Of a DNA stretch of 64,000 nucleotides, positions 30,295 through 39,625 are shown piece after piece. Source of the stretch: Cyanidiococcus yangmingshanensis (Eukaryota > Rhodophyta > Bangiophyceae > Cyanidiales > Cyanidiaceae); contig VWRR01000006.1 of NCBI GenBank assembly GCA_013995675.1, forward strand, positions 310,001 through 374,000, given 5' to 3'. The position numbers and the translations under genes were made by a program. The notes under the pieces are model-generated. The model was not told the DNA's origin. It made no database searches and saw only the letters and a list, made by a program, of their open reading frames with translations. Numbering within the stretch: the stretch's first letter is position 1; each line of letters opens with the position of its first letter.

Positions 30295-30813
30295 ATGCGA
30301 GGGAGATTGCCAGCGGTGATCACACCATTGCGTGGAAGTGAACGAGGGGTAGCCTTGCAGGACCACGTAGAGGGTTCATACCGAGGAGCGCTCGCTTTCC
30401 TTCCCGTACGTATGACGATACCGAACGGTGGCCTGAACCGTGGCCGCAACGTTCTCGGTGGACCGCTCGCTCCGTGCTGTCACCAGCCTCGGACAGGATT
30501 CTATCGGGATGGATACTGTGCGACTGGTCCAGAGGATATTGGCTCACACACAGTTTGCGCGCGGGTGACGGCGGAGTTTCTGGCGTTCACTGCGTCGCGG
30601 GGGAACGATCTGTCGACACCGGCGCCGCAATTCAACTTCCCGGGCCTTCGACCGGGCGACAAGTGGTGTCTCTGTGCTTCGAGATGGAAGGAGGCGTATG
30701 ATGCAGGTGTCGCTCCGCCAGTCATTCTCGAGGCCTGTCACGAGAACGCGCTTCGGTTCGTTCCCCTCGCTGTACTGCGTGAGTTTTCCCTCGACCAAAG
30801 ACTGGGGCGGTGA
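30295..30813 (+). CDS. DUF2237 family protein
   Basis: This gives 172 residues from the ATG at 30295, or 133 from the ATG at 30412. The conserved domain covers nearly all of the short form: RNVLGGPLAPCC, TGFYRDGYCATGPEDIGSHT, TAEFLAFTASRGNDLSTP, FPGLRPGDKWCLCASRWKEA and GVAPPVILEACHENAL. This is the COG3651/DUF2237 pattern known from bacteria and scattered eukaryotes, with conserved Cys residues and a compact single domain of unknown function. The bacterial distribution makes old horizontal transfer possible, but the base composition does not differ visibly from that of neighbouring genes. The frame is intact. Confidence 0.9.
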   Translation: MRGRLPAVITPLRGSERGVALQDHVEGSYRGALAFLPVRMTIPNGGLNRGRNVLGGPLAPCCHQPRTGFYRDGYCATGPEDIGSHTVCARVTAEFLAFTASRGNDLSTPAPQFNFPGLRPGDKWCLCASRWKEAYDAGVAPPVILEACHENALRFVPLAVLREFSLDQRLGR

Positions 30814-30969
30814 CTCGGCCCTATTGAACGCCAAAGCGGTTCAAGGGTCTCAGATACGTAGTTCAAAATTGGAGTAGTAAGGATACCGTTTAGTTGGGCA
30901 CATACATTTCGAGGACGATCATGCCAATGAACTCTACGTTTTCTGCACGGACGACTAGATCTCAAAGAC

Positions 30970-32602
30970 CTATGCAGGATGAACGCCTCGTTTCCAAGTC
31001 AGTAGACGCACAAAATCATGGAGAAGTAAATCAAACCAGGCACATTGGCGACGAATAGACGATTCCGGAAGATGTTGTCGAATTACATGCCAGAAGCGCC
31101 GTGGGGAGAGGCACCCAAGCTCCATCGCTTGACCTAGAATGCTTTGGCTGCGTGCTTGGATGACATCATCGGCGAACATGACTAGGGATGTCTCGCCTTT
31201 CGCATACGCCTCCAAAGCAAAAAGCGCTGAGTGCTCTCCGTAAAGATCATGGTTGTCATCCAACTGAGGCGGTGAATGGTGCACAGTACCTCGACGCGAG
31301 CGATAACATAGAGCAGAGTCCAGCGCCTCTTGCGGCAATGGAGGCCACGAGCCCCGCGGATCCTCAGTATCTTCGGGTTCGCCGAGCGACTCCAAACCGC
31401 GTGCAAAGTCGTCACAATCGTCTGGCATCTTTTCGATGCTAAATGGTAGGCGACATATCTGGAAGAGCGTGTTCGCAGTCTCCTGGACACCAATCAGTCG
31501 AATAGGAGAAGATGTCGCTTCCGTGGAATCCAGCTGTACCCGAGCGCTCGACTCAGGATCGCCTCCGAGATGCTGCGTGAGCGCCTGCTCCTCTATGAGC
31601 TGCAACCGCGTGATCCCCGCACGGATATACCAGCCCAACAAGAGATCGAATTTTCAAGGATGACAAGGCCTCCGCAAACGCCGTCGCGCTCTCCTCAGCC
31701 ATTTCCTCTGGATGCTGTGCCTGACAATCAGGGACGCGAACCCAGAGCAGACCGCTCCCCAGTTCTCCGAGAGACTCGGCCAGCGCCCGAACACACGCTC
31801 GAATGCGCTCTTGCTCGCGCATGCTGCGTCTGCGGCCGTGTTTGTCCCAGGGTGTTTCCGTAAAGACGGGCAGCAGACGCACTGGCAAAGGTGCAGCGGA
31901 GCGCTCTATAAGCGCTGGGCCACCCTGGTCAGAGGATGCTGCTTCGTGCAACAAGACCAAGGCCCGCTGCAATACGGGATTATCGTGGAGCCTGAGGTTC
32001 TCTCCTTCGCGCAACCATACAACCACCGTTCGGTAGCCAGCGGAGACCAACGAGCGCGGTGTCTTGAGACAACCACGAAACGCACGTTGATCACTGTTCA
32101 TGCACCATAAGTTAGGTGTCACGCGCGGCCCTATCTCCACGTCCGCGTGTAGGAAAGGAAAAAGCAATGGAGCCAGGCCACCGCGCTGTTTCAGAGAAAC
32201 ACGACGCCGACGGAAACGTTCCGTTCGCTGCGTACTCCGTTGGCCAGCCGTGTCCTTGCCGTGGCACATCAGACGCGGCACCGCATCGGTCGCTAAGAAC
32301 GCGGGGCAAAACGGCCCCAGGTCTATTTGATTGCATCCATGATCACCAGAAATATTAGTATTCGCCAAGTTGTGTCTGATATTACCCGGAATGCTCCTCA
32401 GCTGAGCTCGTTTCGCGCACGGAGGATACATCATGCAGACGTCACCGCAGCGGAGCTCAACAGTATGAGCTCGCGAGAAAGCCACCCCCGTTCTTCGGCT
32501 CAGCGGCATGGCGCCGGCAGCGTTCGGCGCAGCCGGGATACGCGCTGCTACCCAGACGCCAACCAGAGACACGCGTCGCTGCACTCCTCCGCATCCCATC
32601 AT
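30970..32602 (-). CDS. PHR2-type photolyase/blue-light-receptor-like protein (one frame switch)
   Basis: The first frame (32602-31553) has a long N-terminal extension. It then carries the photolyase/cryptochrome alpha/beta domain (TVVVWLREGENLRLHDNPVL, LLWVRVPD). The second frame (31641-30970) continues with LGWYIRAG-ITRLQLIEEQ, RLPFSIEKMPDD, then GETSLVMFADDV, LGCLSPRRFWHVI and WFDLLLHDFVRLLTWKRG. These match the order and spacing of plant PHR2 (recalled: DLPFKIEDLP, GETEAL, MGSISPR, WLMYELLWRDFFRFITKKY). The frame moves by +1 near 31635, about 25-30 codons before the first frame stops. Like plant PHR2 it is shorter than a true photolyase in the FAD domain, so DNA repair activity is uncertain. 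The extension could target the plastid. Confidence 0.76.
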
Positions 32603-33109
32603 TCATATCACTCGAGAGACAAGAGTTTGCCTGTAGAAGCGAGCAGAATGCAAAATTGAATACAAAGCTCCATAAAGTAGTTTCTACTTGTACATGACTG
32701 GACGTGTTCACTTTCATTGGGGACCGAGATGAGTGCTCATGTTGTGAAGTTGCTCCATCGAAGCACCAGCGTGCATAGAGGGATCTTACGACTCGGTACA
32801 AACCACGAATCCTGATCCGGAACGGGCCCGGTGAGATGAGAGGATCACGTGTAAAAAGGTCGTCGTCTCCACCAATTTCAACTTGGAACGAATGTAGGTT
32901 GGTAGCGACGAGCACTCGGTTCAGTTGCGAAATAGGCTTCATCTCTCGTCAAGCGTTGCACAACGAACCGCACGTTTCGACGCTAAGAATACTTTGTTTG
33001 TTTACGCCTTGGCGGACTGCACGGCGTCCGATCAAGTGGGACGTGTCTGGGACCCGCGCGTACCGGTGACCGTTTCTAGAAGTCGTGCGCTTTATTTGGA
33101 AGGTCGTTC
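32603..33109. other. divergent region between PHR2-like and Nudix genes
   Basis: A 161-codon minus frame (32457-32942) overlaps the PHR2 N-terminus and has no known domain. Otherwise it presumably holds two promoters. Nothing specific is recognised. Confidence 0.45.
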
Positions 33110-33730
33110 ATGTCTGCACTTATGGGCGGATCCAGTCGACAGGTAGCTGGTTGCGTACCGATAAGATCACTGGCTGGAACAGCCAATGTGCAGCCGGTGG
33201 CGGAGACTGCGCTACGACCCTGCGACCAGTACGAAGTGCTAATGGTTCGCTCCAAGTACAACCCGCGAGTTTGGTTGTTTCCAAAGGGAGGCGTGAAGCG
33301 AAAAGAGAGTGCGAAGGAAGCTGCTATTCGCGAAACACGGGAGGAAGCTGGTGTCGAAGGAACCGTTCTAGCCAAGTTGGGTAGCTGGCGAGCTTGGAGT
33401 GGAGAACAGCACACTATGTTTCTTCTGCGAGTCGATTTGGAGCGAAAACCTGGAGATCCTCTCTGGACAGAGTATAGTGAAAGACCGAGACACTGGTTTC
33501 GATTCGTCGACGCGGAGCGTCAGCTGGAAGCGACTCGAAGGGAGCGACCCGAGCTGGCGGATATGTTGCGGTGTGCCCGTAAGGCTATCACGGAGTACGA
33601 AGAAGAAACCGCCAAAAAACGAGACAAAGAACGCAAAAAAATGCTCAAGAAAGAGCAGAAGAGACTGGGGAAACTAGCAGGATCGTTAGCACCCTGCAGC
33701 AACGATGACAGCGACTCAGCCGTGCCTTGA
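33110..33730 (+). CDS. Nudix hydrolase, diphosphoinositol-polyphosphate phosphohydrolase type
   Basis: This 206-residue protein starts at an ATG at 33110. A complete Nudix box runs from GG to the final V (GGVKRKESAKEAAIRETREE, then AGV) with the expected Glu residues. It follows the strand VLMVRSKYNPRVWLFPKG, as in DIPP/Aps1-type enzymes that cleave inositol pyrophosphates and dinucleoside polyphosphates. The middle keeps the WFRFVDAERQL helix. The C-terminus is a highly charged helix (KKRDKERKKMLKKEQKRLG) that could bind nucleic acid or phosphoinositides. The exact substrate is inferred from the family. The frame is intact. Confidence 0.88.
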   Translation: MSALMGGSSRQVAGCVPIRSLAGTANVQPVAETALRPCDQYEVLMVRSKYNPRVWLFPKGGVKRKESAKEAAIRETREEAGVEGTVLAKLGSWRAWSGEQHTMFLLRVDLERKPGDPLWTEYSERPRHWFRFVDAERQLEATRRERPELADMLRCARKAITEYEEETAKKRDKERKKMLKKEQKRLGKLAGSLAPCSNDDSDSAVP

Positions 33731-34380
33731 GCCGGACGCGTATGCCTGGTGTGCCGAGGCGACATCGCGGCCTTTGACCCGCCCCGCATGCAACAGAACT
33801 GTCGCGCATTATCGACCAATTCATGGCTCGATAGGCCCGCATCTGCGACGCGCACTACCTCAACGACTACGTGTCCTCGTTGACTTGGCTCTCGAGACCG
33901 ACATGGATGCTGAAAGCTGCCTCGCTCAAGACGATCACGAGCGTCGCTAGTTGTCGACAACCACTTCGTTTGCGTGATGCCTTTATGCAGCGAAAAACGC
34001 CTAAAGCTTCTTAAAGCTTCTGATGGTATGCGTTTTGGGCCACGAAATTCTTGCGCTTTGGGGGTTGATTCCATCGCGGCGACGCATGCGATCACCTCCG
34101 TCTATGGAGTTCAGAAACGTGATCTCCTTGTCCTGTTTGATGTTTTTCAACGGACGAGCAGGAAGCTACAGGTCATATTCTATAAAATGCTATGTTGTAT
34201 ACCTGCTGAGCGATTTATGCATCATAGAAGCATAACCAGAGCAGTGTGCTCGCAACGGAACCGAGACCTCACACCCGCGGTCTGCGAAGCGAATCGCCGC
34301 GTGCCGTTCGCAACTCGTTGTCGTCGTCGACCTTTTCCAGCAACCGTTTTCGTCGCTTTAAACCGTCTCATCGCTTCGAC
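33731..34380. other. stretch before the COG0523 gene
   Basis: A 169-codon plus frame (33974-34483) runs into the next gene in a different frame and shows no domain. It contains the promoter side of the COG0523 gene. Nothing else is recognised. Confidence 0.45.
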
Positions 34381-35685
34381 ATGTTCATTTTTGCAACTTC
34401 AACAGTTCGTCGAAGCTCAGACCGATTTCATCTATCGCAATCAAGTCAAAGATGGGGTTGGCAGTGGTGCTGTCGTGCCTTAAGAACGCGACGAGGGATC
34501 GCGTCGATCTCGGTTCGCAGCGCTGCTCGTTCGCTTTGGGCGAGCGCCGCTCCATCGCCGAATTCCTCTCCTTCGGGCGCTTCAGGGACAGTTGCGGAGA
34601 ATATGGAAAGTGCCAGCGGTACCGACGAAGTGGATCAACGCATTCCGGTGAGCATTTTAACAGGCTTTTTGGGTTCAGGCAAATCAACGCTTCTCAACCG
34701 TATTCTGAAAACCAAACATGGTAAACGATACGCAGTTATTGAGAACGAGTTCGGCGAAGTCGGTATTGATGATGAGCTTGTTAAGAATCACATTCGTCTT
34801 GAGGGTGGTGACGAACTCTTCGAGATGAACAACGGGTGTCTCTGCTGCACGGTTCGCAGCGACCTCGTACGGATTCTACGGCGGCTTCTGACGCGAACCA
34901 CCAAATACGACGGCATCCTTATCGAAACGACGGGTATGGCCGATCCGACACCCGTCATCCAGACATTCTTTCTGGATGAGACACTCGCGGACTTTCTTCG
35001 TTTAGACGGTGTGATCACTGTGGTGGACGCCAAGCATCTCCAGATGCATCTGGATCCGAAACATGGCGTTCGTCGTGAGACCGTTGAGCAGATTGCCTTT
35101 GCCGATAGGCTTTTGCTGAACAAGATCGATCTGGTGAGTTCCGCGGAACGACGCAATGCTCAGGAGACGCTTCGACGACTGAATGCGACGGCACCAATCA
35201 TTCCCTGTGTTCGTGCGGAGGTGCCTATAGAGGAGCTTTTGAATATGCGTGCCTTTGACTTGGATCGCATTACGGAACGTGACCCATTCTTCTTGGCAAT
35301 GGACGAGTCATCAGAGAACGGTGATCATCAGCATGAACATGAACATGAACATGAACATGGGGAGCACGATCACATCCATGACCATTCGATTACCTCGGTC
35401 GGCATCCTGGAGCCTGGTGAGCTCGATGTCGATCGGCTCAATGAATGGCTCAGCAATTTTCTGAGCGAGCGAGGCGAGGATATTTTCCGCATGAAGGGTA
35501 TCTTGAGTATCCATGGAACAGACCGTCGATACATATTCCAGGGCGTTCATATGTTGTTCGAGAGCATGCCATCGGAACCATGGGGCACTGATCCTCGTGT
35601 CAATCGACTGGTCTTCATTGGACGCAACCTGGATCGGGCAGCAATCACTGAGGCCTTTCGCACCTGCTTGAGGTCGGAGACATGA
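34381..35685 (+). CDS. COG0523 GTPase, metal chaperone of the CobW/ZNG1 family
   Basis: This gives 434 residues from the ATG at 34381. The first 80 residues are Arg/Ser/Ala-rich and poor in acidic residues, like an organelle transit peptide. The GTPase domain shows ILTGFLGSGKSTLLNRIL (Walker A), ENEFGEVGID, the metal-binding CLCC motif in NNGCLCCTVRSDL, ETTGMADP, VVDAKHL and NKIDLV. A His-rich linker (HEHEHEHEHGEHDH, encoded partly by a hexamer repeat) precedes the CobW C-terminal domain (ILEPGELDVDRLNEWL to LVFIGRNLD). Such proteins deliver zinc or another metal to client enzymes using GTP. The His tract suggests storage or sensing of metal. The frame opens at a GTG at 34246, but the ATG is preferred. 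Confidence 0.92.
   Translation: MFIFATSTVRRSSDRFHLSQSSQRWGWQWCCRALRTRRGIASISVRSAARSLWASAAPSPNSSPSGASGTVAENMESASGTDEVDQRIPVSILTGFLGSGKSTLLNRILKTKHGKRYAVIENEFGEVGIDDELVKNHIRLEGGDELFEMNNGCLCCTVRSDLVRILRRLLTRTTKYDGILIETTGMADPTPVIQTFFLDETLADFLRLDGVITVVDAKHLQMHLDPKHGVRRETVEQIAFADRLLLNKIDLVSSAERRNAQETLRRLNATAPIIPCVRAEVPIEELLNMRAFDLDRITERDPFFLAMDESSENGDHQHEHEHEHEHGEHDHIHDHSITSVGILEPGELDVDRLNEWLSNFLSERGEDIFRMKGILSIHGTDRRYIFQGVHMLFESMPSEPWGTDPRVNRLVFIGRNLDRAAITEAFRTCLRSET
35335..35358 (+). repeat. four tandem GAACAT hexamers coding His-Glu
   Basis: Four perfect copies of a hexamer inside the COG0523 gene encode alternating Glu and His of the metal-binding linker. Expansion or contraction by slippage would change the number of metal ligands without breaking the frame. 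Confidence 0.9.
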
Positions 35686-36715
35686 GTTTCCGGACGCACC
35701 ACTGAAAGCCATTGTGGTCTCAGTGCCGATTCCAAGGTGCTTCAAGCAATGAATTCAAATCGCGTCTCTGATGCGGACGTATACGTTTACCACACGGAAT
35801 GGCGAATGCGGGGCTGGACCGAAGCACTGTAATCGACAAACGGTCCCGCTACGAGGAGGAGGGGCTCTCCTACAGAGCAAGTAGTAGCAGTTGAATGATA
35901 CAGCAGGATAGAGACGATTCGAGGTTCCCCCAGAGTTGACCAACGTATGCATTCCATTGGTGAGCTCTGGTCTGCAAACAATAAAGATGCTTTTCAGTCA
36001 GAGGTAAGGTTCACATCAAGTGCTTCTCCCTGGAACGCTCTACGGAGTATCTTTTACAGGGCGCCTTATCAGCGATACGCTTCTGAATCCGCCCTCTCTC
36101 ACGAACACGGGTGGCCAAGTCGCACAGACTCGTGGTTGTCCTGCTGGTGGGTCCGGCCCCTGGAACGAGCCTTGTCTCCGATACTGTCGCGACAAGAAGA
36201 ACATTAGAGCCAGCAATGCTCCTGCGTACAACAACCTGTCGCACTCATCGAAATTCATCGGAAGCTATGCTCTATCGAATGTCGGTGATTTCATTCATGT
36301 TCTTTTCGCTGCATGATGTCAACGATGAATACGGAACTGAAATGAAACGTGCACTCGTTTTCGGACTCCTTTGGTGTGATTTGCGCTCTTCGAGACGTTC
36401 GTGTCTTTGTATGGTCAGCGGTCATTTCATAAACATGCACAACTCGAACAGATCTCCTGCTTGAGTGAGAGACAAACGAGTTCAATGGAATCGTTTTTGG
36501 AGAGGAATCCACGTTCACACCCAGGTCCAGCTTGCCTCGCGGATGTCGTCTTTTCGGACAAACTCCTTGTCTCGGTTCATGGTCGCAGCAGCACGCTCGC
36601 CAATTGCTTGCGTTCAATTGCTCTAAAACTTTTCAGGAAAACGCTTTGATCAAACGACATTTGTCTCGCCCTGTTTATTTGCCATGTAAAGTGAGGATTC
36701 GCGAGCAGTCCGCCC
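35686..36715. other. 1-kb stretch without a recognised gene
   Basis: It lies between the 3' ends of the COG0523 gene (+) and the BCL7-like gene (-). Frames of up to 117 codons overlap on both strands and have no known domain. Confidence 0.5.
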
Positions 36716-37138
36716 TCACGGATGGTCGACCAAGTCTGACCCCATCACTCCGTCCGACACGTCAGCAGGCGATCGGGCGCGGAACGCCTCCTCGACCTTG
36801 AAAGAGACCGAATCCGTCACCAGTGCGTCGCTTTGAGCTTCGATCTCAGGTTCGTTCGGTAACTGGGACGGTTGCTGCCGGCCCAGCGCTGACGCCCCGT
36901 CGTCGGTCGACGCTCCTGCAGCCCCCTCCGTTTCCATGTCTTCGTCATCGGCTTTACGAGTTTCCTCTTCAGAAGATGGGACCCAAGCATAACAACGCAC
37001 ATTTCCAATAGTAACCCAGTCTTTTCTCCATCGTCGAAGCTCACCGTAGCGTGCTGCTCGTTCTACCTCCCGCAGGAGGCGTCGAGTCTCACCGCGAGTC
37101 CCCAACGCTACTTGCGGCCGGGAGGTTGCTGAACTCAT
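36716..37138 (-). CDS. BCL7-domain protein, putative SWI/SNF subunit
   Basis: This 140-residue protein starts at an ATG at 37138. Residues about 14-55 (GETRRLLREVERAARYGELR, then RWRKDWVTIGNVRCYAWVP) match the BCL7 N-terminal domain: recalled BCL7A reads ETRSRAKDDIKRVM, then VRKWEKKWVTVG, then IYKWVP, with the same spacing of Trp and Tyr residues. The rest is acidic and disordered, as in BCL7 proteins. BCL7A/B/C are small subunits of animal BAF complexes, and plant homologues (BDH) belong to SWI/SNF too, so a role in chromatin remodelling is likely by homology. It is divergent from the ZNF593-like gene with about 250 bases between starts. Confidence 0.68.
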   Translation of the reverse strand: MSSATSRPQVALGTRGETRRLLREVERAARYGELRRWRKDWVTIGNVRCYAWVPSSEEETRKADDEDMETEGAAGASTDDGASALGRQQPSQLPNEPEIEAQSDALVTDSVSFKVEEAFRARSPADVSDGVMGSDLVDHP

Positions 37139-37385
37139 CGATTGAACTTCAAAACCACAGCGAGATCAGGTCTTGATTCATAGATTAGAAGCACCTCACC
37201 CCGTGAAAGCACTTTTAAACGCCGAATCCTGGTCCAAAGAAGACCTCGACTCGCGAGGATACTTCTCGTTAGAGCGCTACGCGTTGTGCACGGCCGACGG
37301 ACACGGTGAGGCCGTCGGCCTCTCGGCAGTGTGCCTCGTTGCGAAAACGCTTTACTTGTTCATCGTTTGCGTCTCTTACTTTCGG

Positions 37386-37730
37386 ATGGGTCGTCATAAA
37401 TCCAACAAGCGATCGAGGAGACGAAGAGAGTACCAACCAGACTTGGATCTTATTCACGGTGAGATTCGCAAACGGGGTGTTTTTGCTCCAGAGGCGACCG
37501 TCGACCTGGACAAACCGGGTCTGGGACAGTTTCGCTGCATAGCTTGCGCTCGCTACTTTATGAGCAGAAAGGCTCTGGATGAGCATATTGGTTCCAAGCT
37601 ACATAAACGGCGAATGCGGCTTTTGCAGCGAGAGGTGCCTTTCACGCTCCAGGAGGCAAACTGGGCCGCAGGTCTCGGCGCTTTGCCCTCGCAGAGCCTT
37701 GGCCAGCGAAACCCCAGTGAACGTGAATAG
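37386..37730 (+). CDS. Bud20/ZNF593-type zinc-finger ribosome assembly factor
   Basis: This 114-residue protein starts at MGRHKSNKRSRRRREYQ, a basic tail usual for this family. The core PDLDLIHGEIR is followed by LGQFRCIACARYFMSRKALDEH and KLHKRRMRLL, one C2H2 finger of the Bud20/ZNF593 kind (human counterpart recalled as LHRCLACARYF, then KTHFRSKDHKKR). After it comes PFTLQEANWAAGLG, matching the conserved PYSQEEAERAAGMG. The family is a shuttling export factor of pre-60S ribosomes. The frame is open upstream to 37173, but that part is not conserved, so the ATG at 37386 is preferred. The frame is intact. Confidence 0.88.
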   Translation: MGRHKSNKRSRRRREYQPDLDLIHGEIRKRGVFAPEATVDLDKPGLGQFRCIACARYFMSRKALDEHIGSKLHKRRMRLLQREVPFTLQEANWAAGLGALPSQSLGQRNPSERE

Positions 37731-38803
37731 ATAGGGAACTGCCGCTGATCGAGTCGAGTTGACGTTTATCCAAACGGTAAACAAAATTGTTTCATATCTG
37801 GGATAGAGGTTCGCCTTCCAGATCGTATTTGGAAAGGAGCGCTGGGGCGCAGAACATGGCTCGTTCGCTGTGTAAAGTGCTTGACGAGTCGCACTTGATG
37901 GTCATCACGAGCATTGGCACAGTAGGATTGTGATTACGATATGCTAGACGTTGATAGTTTCAGTGATTGGATACAGGGATATTGATGGACGTAGCTGCGT
38001 GCTCACAAAGCGGTGGATGCAACACGAGAAGCACCGAGGTCGAACACGACAAAAGCGTGCGGGGATGCGACCGATATTTGATACTCGGACGCATCTGGAC
38101 TGCAACTGATTCCACGGCTAGGGTGGATTGGGCTTGCTGGAGATGGAATTCAAAAGCTATCGACCATTCTTCCCGAAGGAGTGCATGATACCCAAGCCCA
38201 GACGCGTCACGGCGACACCATCGCGAGAGCGTACACGAGTTTCAAAAATTTGAGTTTTCGCATGTCAACCATTGACCGCAGTGCTAACAAGCCGCACCTG
38301 TTGTGCGCTTGTCCTCGACCGACCCGCACTCGGCAGTGTCTTTCGGATGTATCTAGTCATGCCTATATATCAGCACGCGGTGACCCATTCCTTGCCAAGA
38401 TGCGTGCGGGAGAGTGGTTGCTCGGAGAGGCCTACTCTCCATGGAGGTGCCCGCAGAGCGCCTTGTGACCCTAAATGGAGACGTGGTTGCTTTCGGGAGT
38501 ATTGGATCCAGAGAACCGAAAGAGTTTGATCCGATGGAAGCAGAGAGAAAGCTAGTGGGAGGATGTGTGAAGCCAGAGGCATCGGACAACCAAACAGGAC
38601 GTGCTCGTTGTAGCTTGTCGATAGGAACGTATCTTTATCATCCGCTATGCTCTGGCAGCCAGCAAGCGCCAGCTAGCATGTTCAGTCCCTGCAGTTCCAA
38701 TGCTTACACCGCCTAGTCTATTTGTGTCTCCCTACAGCGCTCCAAAACACTCTACAACTATTGGAAAGCCGACTGCACTCGATGATCACTGCGACAATCG
38801 AGT
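37731..38803. other. 1.1-kb stretch without a recognised gene
   Basis: It lies between the convergent ZNF593-like and NDP kinase genes. A 100-codon plus frame (38414-38716) includes a plausible ordered start (MEVPAERLVTLNGDVVAFGS), but I know no family for it. No RNA gene is visible. Confidence 0.45.
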
Positions 38804-39265
38804 TTAGGCGACGTTCTCGTAGACCCACCCCAAATCGCACGGAGCATAGTGCGCTATTTCCTCGGGTTTAAACCATAACGCGATCTCGCGTTTGGCACTC
38901 TCCACACTATCAGAGGCGTGAACAACATTGCGTCCCACATCGTTGCAGTAGTCGCCTCGGATCGTGCCCGGTGCCGACTCCTTCGGGTTGGTCGCCCCAA
39001 CGATCGCTCTACCCAAAGCCGCTGCAGACTTGCCTTTCCAGACCATGGCAACAACCGGACCACTGAGCATGTACTGCTTTAATCCAGGATAGAAAGGTTT
39101 ACTGGTCAACTCTGCGTAATGCTGATCGATCAGCGACTCGCTGGCGTGCACCAACTTGATCGCCACCAGCGTGAAACCGCGGTTCTCGAAACGGGCTATA
39201 ATCGGTGCCACCAAACGTCGTTGGATTCCATCAGGTTTGATCATAATAAAAGTCGTTTCTTCCAT
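38804..39265 (-). CDS. NDK: nucleoside diphosphate kinase
   Basis: This 153-residue protein starts at an ATG at 39265. ETTFIMIKPDGIQRRLVAPI at the start is the family signature, followed by FENRGFTLVAIKLVHAS, GPVVAMVWKGKSAAALGR, and ATNPKESAPGTIRGDYCNDV. The phospho-accepting histidine is in NVVHASDSVESAKREI; the usual G after H is A here. The end, IALWFKPEEIAHYAPCDLGW, fits cytosolic NDK. It transfers gamma-phosphate between NTPs and NDPs. There is no targeting extension, so it is probably cytosolic. The frame is intact. Confidence 0.97.
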   Translation of the reverse strand: MEETTFIMIKPDGIQRRLVAPIIARFENRGFTLVAIKLVHASESLIDQHYAELTSKPFYPGLKQYMLSGPVVAMVWKGKSAAALGRAIVGATNPKESAPGTIRGDYCNDVGRNVVHASDSVESAKREIALWFKPEEIAHYAPCDLGWVYENVA

Positions 39266-39625
39266 GATGATGATGTCCTAGAATAGATCAGTCACTTCAA
39301 AGCGGACGCTTTCCAGTCGCAACGGTGTCGTTCGAGGGAGCGAGACTCGGTGGAACGCCAACAGGCGGCGACTCGGGGGCTTTGACACGTCCTGCGATCA
39401 TGAATCGACGACAGAGACGTTCGGATTTCTACCAGGCTCAGCACTGAATCGTGCAGTGCACCGGTGATGAGTCCAGCATGCTCGCTTGGATGCGTGGAAC
39501 TGAATATGGAGGTGCGTGCCGCGGTCTTATGTCCCAGAGCGATATGAGACTGCCAGGGAAAAGCTGCGAAAACGCCAGTGCAAGTGCAGTACGGCTGTTA
39601 CGCGAGACCGCGTTTCGTACGCAGT
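39266..39625. other. stretch upstream of NDP kinase
   Basis: It probably holds the NDP kinase promoter and the end of the CDT2-like gene's transcript. No gene is recognised. Confidence 0.5.
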
